Of a DNA stretch of 29,271 nt, positions 14,116 through 22,978 are shown one piece after another. The DNA lies in NCBI GenBank assembly GCA_020723785.1, contig DYIH01000001.1, forward strand, positions 1 to 29,271. The letters are read 5' to 3'. Each line of letters begins with the position of its first letter. Position 1 is the stretch's first letter. Both the position numbers and the translations under genes were made by a program. The notes beneath the pieces were generated by a model. The model saw only the letters and a list, made by a program, of their open reading frames with translations. It searched no databases and was not told where the DNA came from. This DNA comes from Thermaerobacter marianensis. Its GTDB lineage: Bacteria; Bacillota; Sulfobacillia; DYIH01.

Positions 14116-15687
14116 CTACTCGCCCACATTTTTCCTCCCAGGCGCCGCCCCCTCCAGGGCGAACTTGCCCGCCCCCTCCTCCGGCGGCACCGCGTAGCGG
14201 CCGGTGAAGCAGGCGGCGCAGAAGTCGTCCACCCGGCAGCCGATGGCCTGGGCCAGGGCGTCCAAGGATAGGTAGGCGAGGCTGTCGGCGCCGATATGCT
14301 CCCGGACCTGTTCCACGTCGCGGGTGGCGGCCACCAGTTCGCCCTTCGAGGAGGTGTCGATGCCGTAGTAGCAGGGGTTCCTGTAGGGCGGGGAACTGAT
14401 CCGCACGTGCACCTCCCTGGCGCCCGCGTCGCGCAGCAGTTGGACCAGGTAGCGCAGGGTGGTGCCGCGGACGATGGAGTCGTCGACAAGGACGACGCGC
14501 TTGCCCGCGACGACGCGCTTGACCGGGTTGTACTTCAGGCGCACCCCGGCGGCGCGGCTCTGCTGGGTGGGCTGGATGAAGGTGCGGCCGACGTAGCGGT
14601 TCTTGATCAGGCCCATCTCGTAGGGGATGCCCGTCTCCTCGGCAAAGCCGGATGCCGCCGAGATGCTGGAGTCCGGCACGCCGATGACCACGTCGCCCGG
14701 CGCCCGGTGTTCGCGGGCCAGGAGGCGGCCCAGTTCTTTGCGCACCAGGTGGACGTTGGCACCCATCAGGTCGCTGTCGGGGCGGGCCAGGTAGATGAAC
14801 TCGAAGACACAGAGGGCCGTCCGCTCCTCCGAGGCGAAACGCAGGCTGCGCAGCCCCTTCTCGTCGATGAGGACGATCTCCCCCGGCGCCACGTCGCGGA
14901 CGTATTCGGCACCCACCGCGTCCAGGGCGCATGTCTCCGAGGCCGTCACCCAGGCGTCGCCCAGGCGGCCCAGGGAGAGGGGACGGATGCCGAGAGGATC
15001 GCGGGCGGCGGCCAGCGTCTCCGGGGTCAGGAAAACCAGGGCATAGGCACCCTTGATCGTCTGGAGCGCCGCCACCAGCGAGGATTCCAGGTCGCGGAAC
15101 CCGGAGCGGGCCATCAGGTGGGGGATGACCTCGGTATCCGTGGTGGTCTGGAAGATGGAGCCCTCCTCCTCGAAGTCCTCCCGCAGGCTGGCGGCATTGG
15201 TCAGGTTGCCGTTGTGGACCAGGGCCAGTTCACCCTGGCGGAAGGCGACGACCAGGGGCTGGGCGTTGGTGACCGAACTCGATCCGGTGGTGGAGTAGCG
15301 CACGTGGCCGACGGCCCGGTCGCCGGGCAGGTCCTTCGCGGCGCGGCCGTTGAAGACCTCCGACACCAGGCCCATGCCCTTGTGCACGTAAATCCTCCCC
15401 TTGTTGGCCGTCGCGATGCCGGCGCTCTCCTGGCCGCGGTGCTGCAGGGCGTAGAGGCCGTAGTAGGTCAGGGCCGCCGCGTCGGGGTGGCCGAAGATGC
15501 CGAAGACGCCGCACTGCTCCCGCGCCTCCGGGCCGCCCACGTCGGTCGGCGCCGGCTGGCCGCCGGCGGCGCCGACCGACCACTGCACAGCAGACATCGC
15601 CCGCGCGTCCGTCCCGCCGCTCCCCTGCAGCGGTGCGGCGCCGGCGGCAGCCGCCGGACGATTCACGGGCGCGCTCCCATCAGACAC
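14116..15687 (-). CDS. purF: Amidophosphoribosyltransferase, Fe-S type, with a long N-terminal propeptide
   Basis: PurF makes phosphoribosylamine from PRPP and glutamine, the first committed purine step. The glutaminase nucleophile is the Cys of E-Q-C-G-V-F-G-I. In Bacillus-type PurF this Cys is exposed by removal of a short propeptide. H-R-G-Q-E-S-A-G and the PRPP loop V-V-L-V-D-D-S-I-V-R-G-T-T are intact. Four cysteines expected to bind a 4Fe-4S cluster are present (A-L-C-V-F, N-P-C-Y-Y-G, F-C-A-A-C-F), so the enzyme should be oxygen-sensitive. I choose the GTG at 15687, with GGAGGGAGG seven bases before it. A GTG at 15666 overlaps the purL stop as GTGA and is also possible. Either way about 50-58 residues precede the Cys, against 11 in B. 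subtilis. Downstream lies the methyltransferase, not purM. Confidence 0.96.
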   Translation of the reverse strand: MSDGSAPVNRPAAAAGAAPLQGSGGTDARAMSAVQWSVGAAGGQPAPTDVGGPEAREQCGVFGIFGHPDAAALTYYGLYALQHRGQESAGIATANKGRIYVHKGMGLVSEVFNGRAAKDLPGDRAVGHVRYSTTGSSSVTNAQPLVVAFRQGELALVHNGNLTNAASLREDFEEEGSIFQTTTDTEVIPHLMARSGFRDLESSLVAALQTIKGAYALVFLTPETLAAARDPLGIRPLSLGRLGDAWVTASETCALDAVGAEYVRDVAPGEIVLIDEKGLRSLRFASEERTALCVFEFIYLARPDSDLMGANVHLVRKELGRLLAREHRAPGDVVIGVPDSSISAASGFAEETGIPYEMGLIKNRYVGRTFIQPTQQSRAAGVRLKYNPVKRVVAGKRVVLVDDSIVRGTTLRYLVQLLRDAGAREVHVRISSPPYRNPCYYGIDTSSKGELVAATRDVEQVREHIGADSLAYLSLDALAQAIGCRVDDFCAACFTGRYAVPPEEGAGKFALEGAAPGRKNVGE

Positions 15688-18092
15688 GGCAGGGCCTCCC
15701 TCCAAACGCTTTCCAAGTCGGCGGTGGACTCGTCCACCAAAGCGCGGCCGTTGACAGTGACGACCAGGCGATCGCCGCCCACCCGGCCCACACGTTCAAT
15801 GGGAACACCGTGTCCCCTGGCCAGATCGGCCAGGGCCGGCAGCTTTTCCTCGGGTAGGGAGACGACGACCCGCGACGGCGCCTCGCCGAAGAGCAGGGCG
15901 TCACACCGCCAGTCGGAGCCGCCACCGGCGGCCCCGAAGCCGCCGGAGCCGCCCGCGCCCGGCGGTCCCGCCGGGGCCGGCAGGTCGAGGACCGCACCCC
16001 GCGCCCCGTCCGCGGCGGCAAAGCAGCATTCGGCCAGGGTCACGGCCAGGCCGCCCTCGCTGCAGTCGTGGGCGGAGGCCAGCAGGCCCGCCTCGATGGC
16101 CGCCAGGAGCACCCGCTGCAGCCGCGCCTCCAGCTCCAGGTCGATGGCCGGCCGCCCGGCCACATGCCCGTGAACGACCCTGAGATATTCGGAGCCGGCC
16201 AGGGTCGCCGGGTCGGCGGTGAGGGGCCCGAGCACCGCCACCGCGTCGCCGGCGCGCTTGAACCCCGGTGTCATGCGCTTCTCCAGGTCCTCCAGCAGCC
16301 CGACCATGCCGATCACCGGCGTCGGATAAACGCCGCGCCCCATGGTTTCGTTGTAGAAGCTGACGTTGCCGCCGGTGACCGGGATGTCCAGGGCCAGGCA
16401 GGCCGCCCGCATCCCCTCGATGACCTGGCGGAACTGCCACATCACCTCGGGCCGTTCGGGGCTGGCGAAGTTGAGGCAGTTGGTCAGGCCGATGGGCCGG
16501 GCGCCGGCGCAGGCCACGTTGCGGGCCGCCTCGGCCACGGCCATGGCCGCCCCCGCGAACGGGTCCAGCCGGCAGAAGCGTCCGTTGCCGTCGGTGGCGA
16601 GGGCCACGCCCTTTCGCGTGCCCCGCACCCGCAGCACGGACGCGTCGCCCGCGCCGGGCACCAGAACCGTCGAGGTGCGCACCATGTGGTCGTACTGGCG
16701 GTAGGCCCAGGCCCTGCTGGCCACGTTGGGCGAGGCCAGGACGCGCCGGAGCGCCGCGCCGCAGTCCACGGCCGCCCCCGGCGCGACGCAGTCCATCATC
16801 GCCCCCGCCGCGCCGACGTCCGGCACCGTCGCGAAGTCGAAGGCCCACAGCTCGTCCAGGTCGGCGGGCCGGCGCTGGGGCCGGTCGTAGGCCGGCGCCG
16901 CATCGGCCAGCGTGCGGGCCGGCACGTCGGCCACCACGCGGTCGTTCTCCAGGACGCGCAGGCGGCCGTCGCCGGTGACGCGCCCGATGCGGGCCGCCTC
17001 CAGGCCCCACTTCTCGAAGACGGCCTCCACCTCGGCCTCCCGGCCCTGCCTGGCGATGACCAGCATCCGCTCCTGGGACTCGGAGAGCATGACCTCGTAC
17101 GGGGTCATCCCCTCCTCCCGGCGCGGCACCAGGGCCACGTCGATCTCGATGCCGTTCCCCGCCCGGCTGGCCGTCTCCGAACAGGACGAGGTCAGCCCGG
17201 CGGCACCCAGGTCGTTGACCCCCGCCACCGCGTCGCCCTGCATGAGCTCCAGGCAGGCCTCGATGAGCAGCTTCTCCATGAACGGATCGCCCACCTGGAC
17301 CGCGGGGCGCATCTCCTCGGCCGCCGCGGTGAACTCCTGGGAGGCCAGCAGGCTGGCCCCGTGGATGCCGTCCCGCCCCGTCTTGGCGCCGACCAGGAAC
17401 ACCGGGTTGCCCACCCCCTCGGCCCGTCCCCGCACGATCTTGTCCTTCGGGATCAGGCCGACGCACATCACGTTCACGAGGGGGTTCTCATTGTAACATT
17501 CCTCGAAATAGATCTCGCCGCCGACGGTGGGGACGCCGACGCAGTTACCATAATCGGAGATCCCCTTGACGACGCCGCCCACCAGGTAACGGTTGCGCGC
17601 CGCCCTGGCCTCGTCGGTGCCGGGGCTGTCGAGGCCGTCGGCCGCCACGGGGCTGAGGGTCCCCCGAGGGGCCGGCCCCGGCTCCAGCGGACCGAAGCGC
17701 AGCGAATCGAGCAGGGCAATGGGCCGGGCGCCCATGGTGAAGATGTCGCGCAGGATGCCGCCCACCCCGGTGGCCGCGCCCTGGTAGGGCTCGATGGCGC
17801 TGGGGTGGTTGTGGCTCTCCTCCCGCACCGCGATGGCCAGGCCGTCGCCGATGTCCAGGACGCCCGCGTTCTCCCCCGGCCCCACCAGCACCCGCGCCCC
17901 CTCGGTCGGCAGGCGCTTGAGGTGAACGCGGGAGCTCTTATAGCTGCAATGCTCCGACCACATCACGCCGTACAGGCCCAACTCCAGGTCGTTGGGCTCC
18001 CGGCCCAGGAGTTCGACGATGCGGCGGTATTCGTCCTCCGTGAGGCCCACCTGCTCCCAGCGGGGGGCGGTGGCGATTTGCGCCGTGCTCAC
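15663..18092 (-). CDS. purL: FGAM synthase, large subunit (short-form PurL)
   Basis: PurL, with PurQ and PurS, converts FGAR to FGAM using ATP and glutamine-derived ammonia. Motifs are M-W-S-E-H-C-S-Y-K, G-I-L-R-D-I-F-T-M-G-A-R-P-I, V-M-L-S-E-S-Q-E-R-M, P-V-T-G-G-N-V-S-F-Y-N-E and H-D-C-S-E-G-G-L-A. The length of 809 residues exceeds the usual 740 or so. Part of the excess is an insertion of about 25 residues rich in Pro and Gly after L-D-S-L-R-F-G, and another Gly-rich loop before C-D-A-L-L-F-G. I choose the GTG at 18092 (AAGGGG about ten bases upstream); an ATG at 18140 in the same frame lacks a good SD. A 131-bp gap separates it from purQ, the largest gap in this part of the operon. Confidence 0.97.
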   Translation of the reverse strand: MSTAQIATAPRWEQVGLTEDEYRRIVELLGREPNDLELGLYGVMWSEHCSYKSSRVHLKRLPTEGARVLVGPGENAGVLDIGDGLAIAVREESHNHPSAIEPYQGAATGVGGILRDIFTMGARPIALLDSLRFGPLEPGPAPRGTLSPVAADGLDSPGTDEARAARNRYLVGGVVKGISDYGNCVGVPTVGGEIYFEECYNENPLVNVMCVGLIPKDKIVRGRAEGVGNPVFLVGAKTGRDGIHGASLLASQEFTAAAEEMRPAVQVGDPFMEKLLIEACLELMQGDAVAGVNDLGAAGLTSSCSETASRAGNGIEIDVALVPRREEGMTPYEVMLSESQERMLVIARQGREAEVEAVFEKWGLEAARIGRVTGDGRLRVLENDRVVADVPARTLADAAPAYDRPQRRPADLDELWAFDFATVPDVGAAGAMMDCVAPGAAVDCGAALRRVLASPNVASRAWAYRQYDHMVRTSTVLVPGAGDASVLRVRGTRKGVALATDGNGRFCRLDPFAGAAMAVAEAARNVACAGARPIGLTNCLNFASPERPEVMWQFRQVIEGMRAACLALDIPVTGGNVSFYNETMGRGVYPTPVIGMVGLLEDLEKRMTPGFKRAGDAVAVLGPLTADPATLAGSEYLRVVHGHVAGRPAIDLELEARLQRVLLAAIEAGLLASAHDCSEGGLAVTLAECCFAAADGARGAVLDLPAPAGPPGAGGSGGFGAAGGGSDWRCDALLFGEAPSRVVVSLPEEKLPALADLARGHGVPIERVGRVGGDRLVVTVNGRALVDESTADLESVWREALPCLMGARP

Positions 18093-18142
18093 GCTGCTCG
18101 TTCCCCTTCCGTGCGCGCCGGCCCTGTCCTGGTCGCGCATGG

Positions 18143-18162
18143 GTGGTGAAGTGCTCCACCAC
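18143..18162. promoter_or_regulatory. Hairpin in the purQ-purL gap
   Basis: GTGGTG and CACCAC form perfect 6-bp arms around an 8-base loop, 50 bases upstream of the purL GTG. No T-run follows. It could tune expression or RNA stability between purQ and purL, or be chance. Confidence 0.3.
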
Positions 18163-18223
18163 ACATGAGCCAGCCACCCTGGACCGACCCCCGACGCTGA
18201 TCGAGAGGCCACAGTCCAATGTA

Positions 18224-18925
18224 TTATGTCAACGCTCCGGCCCCGGCGGCCAGCAGCGAATGGAACAGGCACAGTCCGTCGGCGCTGCCCAGCAATGCCT
18301 CCACCGCCCGCTCCGGGTGGGGCATCATGCCCAGCACGTTGCCCCGCTCGTTGCAGACGCCGGCGACGTTGCCCACCGAACCGTTCGGGTTGGCCTCCGG
18401 CTCCACCCGCCCGTCGGGGGTGCAGTAGCGGAAGACGATCTGGCCGCGGGCCTCCATCCGCGCCAGGGTGTCGGGGTCCACGTAGTAATTGCCGTCGCCG
18501 TGGGCGATGGGGATGGCCAGCACCCGGCCGGCGCCGCACTCGCGAGTGAAGGGGGTGCGATCGTTCTCCACGCGCAGGTGGACCATCTCGCAGTGGAACG
18601 TCAGGTCGTCGTTGCGGCGCAGGGCGCCGGGCAAGAGCCCGGCCTCGCAGAGGATCTGGAAGCCGTTGCAGATGCCCAGCACCAGCCCGCCGGCGGCGGC
18701 GAACTCGCCCACCGCCCGCATCACCGGCGAAAAGCGGGCGATGGCCCCCGGCCGCAGGTAATCGCCGTAGGAGAAGCCGCCGGGCAGGATGACGCAGTCG
18801 AACCTGCCGAGGTCCGCCGCACGGTGCCAGACGTACTCCGCGTCATGCCCAAGAACGTCCCGCACGGCGTGGTACGCGTCGACGTCGCAGTTGGAACCGG
18901 GGAAGACGAGGACCCCGAACCTCAT
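18224..18925 (-). CDS. purQ: FGAM synthase, glutaminase subunit
   Basis: PurQ releases ammonia from glutamine for PurL. The product of 233 residues begins R-F-G-V-L-V-F-P-G-S-N-C-D, as usual for the family. The class I amidotransferase nucleophile Cys lies in L-G-I-C-N-G-F-Q-I-L, and the His/Glu pair is in M-P-H-P-E-R-A near the C terminus. The ATG at 18925 overlaps the purS stop as ATGA, which decides the start over a longer frame that runs to 18991. It is part of the PurSQL complex. Confidence 0.97.
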   Translation of the reverse strand: MRFGVLVFPGSNCDVDAYHAVRDVLGHDAEYVWHRAADLGRFDCVILPGGFSYGDYLRPGAIARFSPVMRAVGEFAAAGGLVLGICNGFQILCEAGLLPGALRRNDDLTFHCEMVHLRVENDRTPFTRECGAGRVLAIPIAHGDGNYYVDPDTLARMEARGQIVFRYCTPDGRVEPEANPNGSVGNVAGVCNERGNVLGMMPHPERAVEALLGSADGLCLFHSLLAAGAGALT

Positions 18926-19176
18926 GAGGCCGCCTCTTTCAGGTCGAACCGGTATTCCTCGATGACCGGGTTGGCCAGGAGGCGCCGGCACATCTCGTCC
19001 ACCTGCCGGGCCGCAGCGTCGCGGTCGGGGGCGTCCACCCGCACCTGCAGGTACTTGCCCACCCGCACGCCGGCCACGCCCTCGTACCCGAGGGCGGCCA
19101 GGGACCGCTGCACCGCCCCGCCCTGGGGATCCAGCACGCCCTTCTTCAGCGTCACGTGGATGTCAGCCTGCCACAT
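18922..19176 (-). CDS. purS: FGAM synthase, small subunit PurS
   Basis: An 84-residue PurS, which bridges PurQ and PurL in bacteria with the short PurL. The pattern V-T-L-K-K-G-V-L-D-P-Q-G, L-G-Y-x-G-V-x-x-V-R-V-G-K and L-A-N-P-V-I-E-E-Y-R is characteristic. The ATG at 19176 lies 14 bp inside the end of purC, and its stop overlaps purQ, so translation of the three is coupled. Confidence 0.96.
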   Translation of the reverse strand: MWQADIHVTLKKGVLDPQGGAVQRSLAALGYEGVAGVRVGKYLQVRVDAPDRDAAARQVDEMCRRLLANPVIEEYRFDLKEAAS

Positions 19177-19891
19177 CGTGCAACACCTCGCGCAGTCTGC
19201 GCAGAACCTCCTGGTAGGCCTCCTCCACGCCGCCCAGGTCTCGCCGGAAGCGGTCCTTGTCCAGCTTCTCGCCGGTCCGGGCGTCCCAGAAGCGGCAGGT
19301 GTCCGGCGAGATCTCGTCGCCCAGGACGACGCGGCCGGCCTCGTCCAAGCCGAACTCCAGCTTGAAGTCGATCAGTCGCAGGCCGGCCTTCTCCAGCAGG
19401 GCGGAAAGTTCCTCGTTGACCCGCCAGGCCAGGTCGGCCATCTCCCGCACCTGTTCCAGCGTGGCCAGTTCCAGGGCCTGGATGTGGTATTCGTTGATCA
19501 TCGGGTCGCCGAGGTCGTCGTCCTTGTAGTAGAACTCCAGGACGGGCCGCCGTAAGACGGTTCCCTCCTCCAGGCCGAGGCGCTTGGCCAGGCTGCCGGC
19601 GGCCACGTTGCGGACCACCACCTCGACGGGGATCATGCGCAGGCGGCGCACCACCATCTCCCGCTCGCCCACCGACTCCACATAATGGGTCGGTATGCCC
19701 CGCTCCTCAAGGTAGCGGAACAGCATTGCCGACACGTCGCGGTTGACCGGCCCCTTGTCGCCGATGGTGCCGCGCTTCTGGGCGTTGAAGGCCGTGGCAT
19801 CGTCTTTATATTCGACGAGATAGGCATCGGACCGGCCCGTGTCGAAAATGATCTTGGCCTTTCCCTCGTAGAGCTTCTCCTTCACCGGCAT
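19163..19891 (-). CDS. purC: SAICAR synthetase
   Basis: PurC joins aspartate to CAIR with ATP to make SAICAR. The product (242 residues, normal length) begins K-L-Y-E-G-K-A-K-I-I and contains N-R-D-V-S-A-M-L-F, V-V-R-N-V-A-A-G-S-L, L-E-F-Y-Y-K-D-D-x-L-x-D-P, L-I-D-F-K-L-E-F-G and L-G-D-E-I-S-P-D-T-C-R. Two ATGs lie six bases apart (19897 and 19891); the second has better spacing from GGAGGG. The stop overlaps purS by 14 bp. It lies 41 bp downstream of purB. Confidence 0.97.
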   Translation of the reverse strand: MPVKEKLYEGKAKIIFDTGRSDAYLVEYKDDATAFNAQKRGTIGDKGPVNRDVSAMLFRYLEERGIPTHYVESVGEREMVVRRLRMIPVEVVVRNVAAGSLAKRLGLEEGTVLRRPVLEFYYKDDDLGDPMINEYHIQALELATLEQVREMADLAWRVNEELSALLEKAGLRLIDFKLEFGLDEAGRVVLGDEISPDTCRFWDARTGEKLDKDRFRRDLGGVEEAYQEVLRRLREVLHDVAG

Positions 19892-19932
19892 CGGCATTCC
19901 CTCCCCGGGTGTCCCGTCCGGGCGACCCAAAC

Positions 19933-21297
19933 CTAAATGCCCAGGCGGTCGAAGATGGTATCCACGTATTTCAGGTGGCGGCTGATGTCGAAGCAGCCGG
20001 CCAGCTCCTCGGGCGTCAGCAGCCGCCGCACCTCCGGGTCGGCGGCGATCAGCTCGCGAAAGGTCTTCGTCCGCCCGTGGCCGGCCGGCCCGGCCGCGCC
20101 GCCTGCCGCGCCCGTGGTCGCCCGCACCGCCCCGGGCCCGGCGGCGCCCCAGGCCTCCATGGCCGCCGTCTGCACGACGCGATAGGCATCCTCCCGGCTC
20201 ATGCCTTTTGCCACCAGGGCCAGCAGCACCCGCTGGGAGAAGATCAGGCCGCCCGTCAGCTCCAGGTTGGCCCGCATGTTCTCGGGATAGACGTGCAGGT
20301 CCTCGATGATGCCGGCCATCATCGCCAGCATGTAGTCCAGGACGATCGTGGCGTCGGGCAGGATGACCCGCTCCACCGACGAGTGGGAGATGTCCCGCTC
20401 GTGCCACAGGGCCTGGTTCTCGAAAGCGGACAGGGCGTAGCCGCGGATCAGGCGGGCCAGGCCACAGACGCGCTCGCACTTCTCCGGGTTGCGCTTGTGG
20501 GGCATCGACGACGAGCCCTTCTGTCTGGCGCGGAAGGGCTCCTCGACCTCGCGGGCCTCGGTCTTCTGCAGACCGCGGATCTCGGTGGCGAACTTCTCCA
20601 GCGAGCCGGCGACGACGGCCAGGTGGGCCATGAACTCGGCATGCCGGTCGCGTTGCAGCACTTGGTTGGAAACCGGCGCCGGGCTCAACCCCATTCTGCG
20701 GCAGACGTACTCCTCAACGAAGGGCTCCACGTTGGCGTACGTGCCGACGGAACCAGACAGCTTGCCGACGGCGATCACGTCGCGGGCACGACGCAACCGG
20801 TCGATGTTCCGCTGCATCTCGGCGTACCAGAGCGCCATCTTCAACCCGAACGTGATCGGCTCGGCGTGGACACCGTGAGTGCGGCCCATCTGGACGGTGT
20901 CCTTGTGGCGGCGGGCCTGTTCCTTCAACGCGGCGGCCAGCCGCCCCGCGCCGGCGATGAGCAGTTCGGCGGCCTCCTTGAGCAGGGCCGACTGGGCCGT
21001 GTCGACGACGTCGTTGGAGGTCAGGCCGTAGTGGACATAGCGGGCGGCCTCCCCCACCTGTTCCGAGACCGAGGTGGTGAAAGCCACCACGTCGTGGTGG
21101 ATCTCCGCCTCGATCTCCAGGATGCGCCGGACGTCGACCCGGGCCTTGGCGCGTATCTCCTCGACCGCCTCGCGGGGGACCACCCCCAGCTCGGCCCATG
21201 CCTCGCAGGCGTAGACCTCCACGTCCAGCCACTTGCGGTACTTGTTCTCCGGGCTCCAGACGCGGCCCATCTCCGGGCGGGTGTAGCGTTCGATCAC
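19933..21297 (-). CDS. purB: Adenylosuccinate lyase
   Basis: PurB cleaves SAICAR to AICAR and adenylosuccinate to AMP, releasing fumarate. The lyase signature S-S-S-M-P-H-K-R-N-P is intact with its flexible serine loop. L-T-S-N-D-V-V-D-T-A and G-R-T-H-G-V-H-A-E-P are also present. The product is 454 residues. Near the C terminus, between A-M-E-A-W-G and T-F-R-E-L, there is a Gly/Ala-rich insertion of about 25 residues that is not part of the usual core. The start is a GTG that overlaps the purE stop (GTGA). Confidence 0.97.
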   Translation of the reverse strand: MIERYTRPEMGRVWSPENKYRKWLDVEVYACEAWAELGVVPREAVEEIRAKARVDVRRILEIEAEIHHDVVAFTTSVSEQVGEAARYVHYGLTSNDVVDTAQSALLKEAAELLIAGAGRLAAALKEQARRHKDTVQMGRTHGVHAEPITFGLKMALWYAEMQRNIDRLRRARDVIAVGKLSGSVGTYANVEPFVEEYVCRRMGLSPAPVSNQVLQRDRHAEFMAHLAVVAGSLEKFATEIRGLQKTEAREVEEPFRARQKGSSSMPHKRNPEKCERVCGLARLIRGYALSAFENQALWHERDISHSSVERVILPDATIVLDYMLAMMAGIIEDLHVYPENMRANLELTGGLIFSQRVLLALVAKGMSREDAYRVVQTAAMEAWGAAGPGAVRATTGAAGGAAGPAGHGRTKTFRELIAADPEVRRLLTPEELAGCFDISRHLKYVDTIFDRLGI

Positions 21298-21902
21298 CGC
21301 GGCCCCACCTTTGTCCCGCCGGGCTTGTCGAGCATGGCGTTCGCCATGGCTCCACCCGCTCTATCCGGTGTGGCGCCCAGGTACCGATGGGCGCCCAGCT
21401 CCCGCAGGCGCGCATCCTTCTCGGCCACGGCCCGGGCCTGTTCGGCCTTGAACTCGGCGAACCGCCGCCGCAGCTCGGGGTCGGCCGCAGCCAGGACCTG
21501 GACCGCCAGCAGGGCGGCGTTGCGGGCGCCGTCGATGGCCACCGCGGCCACCGGCACGCCGGGCGGCATCTGGACGATGGCCAGCAGGGCGTCCATCCCG
21601 TCCAGGGTACGGCCCTTGATGGGCACGCCGATGACCGGGAGGGCCGTATGGGCGGCCACCAAGCCGGGCAAGTGGGCCGCCCCGCCGGCGGCGGCGATGA
21701 TCACCCGCAGTCCGCGCGCCTCCGCACCGCGCGCCCACTCGGCCAGCACGTCGGGGATGCGGTGAGCCGAGAGGATGCGCGCCTCGTAGGACACGCCGAA
21801 CTCGTCGAGGACGTCCAGGGCCAGCTTGACCACCGGCAGGTCGGAGTCGCTGCCCATGACGACACCCACGAGGGGCTGACCATTATTCTGCTTCACGGAC
21901 AT
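21294..21902 (-). CDS. purE: N5-CAIR mutase (PurE class I), with a C-terminal extension
   Basis: PurE moves the carboxylate of N5-CAIR to give CAIR. The sequence has V-G-V-V-M-G-S-D-S-D (12-21), S-A-H-R (45-48), A-A-G-G-A-A-H-L-P-G and P-V-I-G-V-P-I, the class I pattern. The usual length is about 160; this one has 202 residues, with about 35 extra at the C terminus (L-G-A-H-R-Y-L-G-A... onward) that are not part of the core. Class I enzymes normally need PurK, which is not in the window. It is the first gene of the operon, with an ATG and AAGGGTGA six bases upstream. Confidence 0.96.
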   Translation of the reverse strand: MSVKQNNGQPLVGVVMGSDSDLPVVKLALDVLDEFGVSYEARILSAHRIPDVLAEWARGAEARGLRVIIAAAGGAAHLPGLVAAHTALPVIGVPIKGRTLDGMDALLAIVQMPPGVPVAAVAIDGARNAALLAVQVLAAADPELRRRFAEFKAEQARAVAEKDARLRELGAHRYLGATPDRAGGAMANAMLDKPGGTKVGPR

Positions 21903-21926
21903 GGAACGTCACCCTTCACGGTTCCC

Positions 21927-21935
21927 ATGATAGCA
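21927..21935 (-). promoter_or_regulatory. Extended -10 promoter for the purE-B-C-S-Q-L-F operon
   Basis: On minus, TGC-TATCAT is an extended -10 element with one change from the hexamer consensus. It lies in the 58-bp gap between the AI-2E gene and purE, with initiation about 20 bases before the purE ATG. No good -35 is seen, as expected for an extended -10. The leader is too short for a purine riboswitch, and I see no clear PurBox pair. Confidence 0.5.
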
Positions 21936-21960
21936 CGAAACGGTTACCATGGCGCATCCC

Positions 21961-22965
21961 TCACGATTCTTCCGTGAGATGCGCATCATCGATCAACGCC
22001 AGGCTCACCGACCAGATCAGGGGTCCCAGGAAGACCCCAAGAAAGCCGGCTGCCTCCAACCCCACGAGCATGGAGACGATGATCGCCAGGGGCGAGATTT
22101 CCGCGTGGTGGCCCCAGATCTCGGGCTCGATGTACCGCCGGAGGAGGCCGACGACGGTGAATATCGCCAGGACCGCGTAGCCCAGCGTCGCTTCGCCGCT
22201 GAGGAACAGGTAAGCAATCCAGGGGACGAAAAATACGGTCGCCCCGATCTTCGGGATCATCTCGCTGACGGCCGCCAGGCCGCTCAGGGTCAGGGCGTAG
22301 GGCGCGCCGAACCAGGCCAGCACCGCCACGGTGATTACGAAGGTGATCACCCCCAGGGCTCCCTGGGCCAGGAGGTAGCCGACGAAGGACCGGCGCGCCC
22401 GCACCACCGCCGCCTTTAGCCGCATCTGCCAGACCGGGGTGAACCCGCGGAGGAAACCCTCCCAGTAGTCGGGTAGGTTCTTGGCGAAGTAGTAGGCGAC
22501 GAGCAGAGCGACGAAGGCGCTGATGGCTGTCTCGGGCAAATGGGCAAGGAACTCCAACAATTTGTGGGCGGAGCCGGAGATGACGTTGACCGTTTCCTCC
22601 GCCACCCTGGTCCTTATCTCGCCGGCCCAGGGGGCCAGTTGCGGGGGGATCAGGTCCTGGATCAGGCGGGCAAAGGCCGGCCCGTCGAAGTTCCGGGCCA
22701 GGGCGGTGACCTCGGCCAGGAGCCGGTGACCCAGGTAGGCGACACCGCCGAGGAGGACGAGGAAGGCCAACCCCACGGACACCACCGCCGCAAGCCCGCG
22801 CGGCATGACCCGTTCCAGCCGGGCCGTCAGCGGCGTCACGGCCAGGGCTACCAGGAAGCCGAGGACGATCGGCGTCAGGGGAGCCAGGAGCACGCGAAAA
22901 AAAACCCACCAGACTAGGAGGATGGCCGCCAACAGGAAGGCCTTTTCCACAACATCCTTGCGCAA
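21961..22965 (-). CDS. AI-2E family membrane permease
   Basis: A polytopic membrane protein of the AI-2E transporter family (PerM/TqsA/YtvI-like), 334 residues with about seven or eight helices. Two helices near the N terminus are followed by a long amphipathic stretch (about 60-140) and then the conserved second half with S-E-M-I-P-K-I-G, Y-I-E-P-E-I-W-G and a late glycine-rich helix (G-F-L-G-V-F-L-G-P-L-I). The frame could begin at a GTG at 22986, inside the end of uppP. The TTG at 22965 has AGGTGG seven bases before it and gives L-R-K-D-V-V-E-K at the start, so I prefer it. It follows uppP by 13 bp and is probably in its operon. The substrate is unknown; the family name is historical. Confidence 0.85.
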   Translation of the reverse strand: MRKDVVEKAFLLAAILLVWWVFFRVLLAPLTPIVLGFLVALAVTPLTARLERVMPRGLAAVVSVGLAFLVLLGGVAYLGHRLLAEVTALARNFDGPAFARLIQDLIPPQLAPWAGEIRTRVAEETVNVISGSAHKLLEFLAHLPETAISAFVALLVAYYFAKNLPDYWEGFLRGFTPVWQMRLKAAVVRARRSFVGYLLAQGALGVITFVITVAVLAWFGAPYALTLSGLAAVSEMIPKIGATVFFVPWIAYLFLSGEATLGYAVLAIFTVVGLLRRYIEPEIWGHHAEISPLAIIVSMLVGLEAAGFLGVFLGPLIWSVSLALIDDAHLTEES

Positions 22966-22978
22966 TAACAACCCACCT

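Noticed and set aside
14105..14932. Extension of the methyltransferase frame back into purF
   Set aside because: This part is the alternative phase of purF. AGGAG followed by GTG at 14104 gives a normal-sized methylase.
18093..18539. Upstream extension of the purL frame
   Set aside because: It overlaps purQ in another phase and is not PurL-like; the conserved protein begins near the GTG at 18092.
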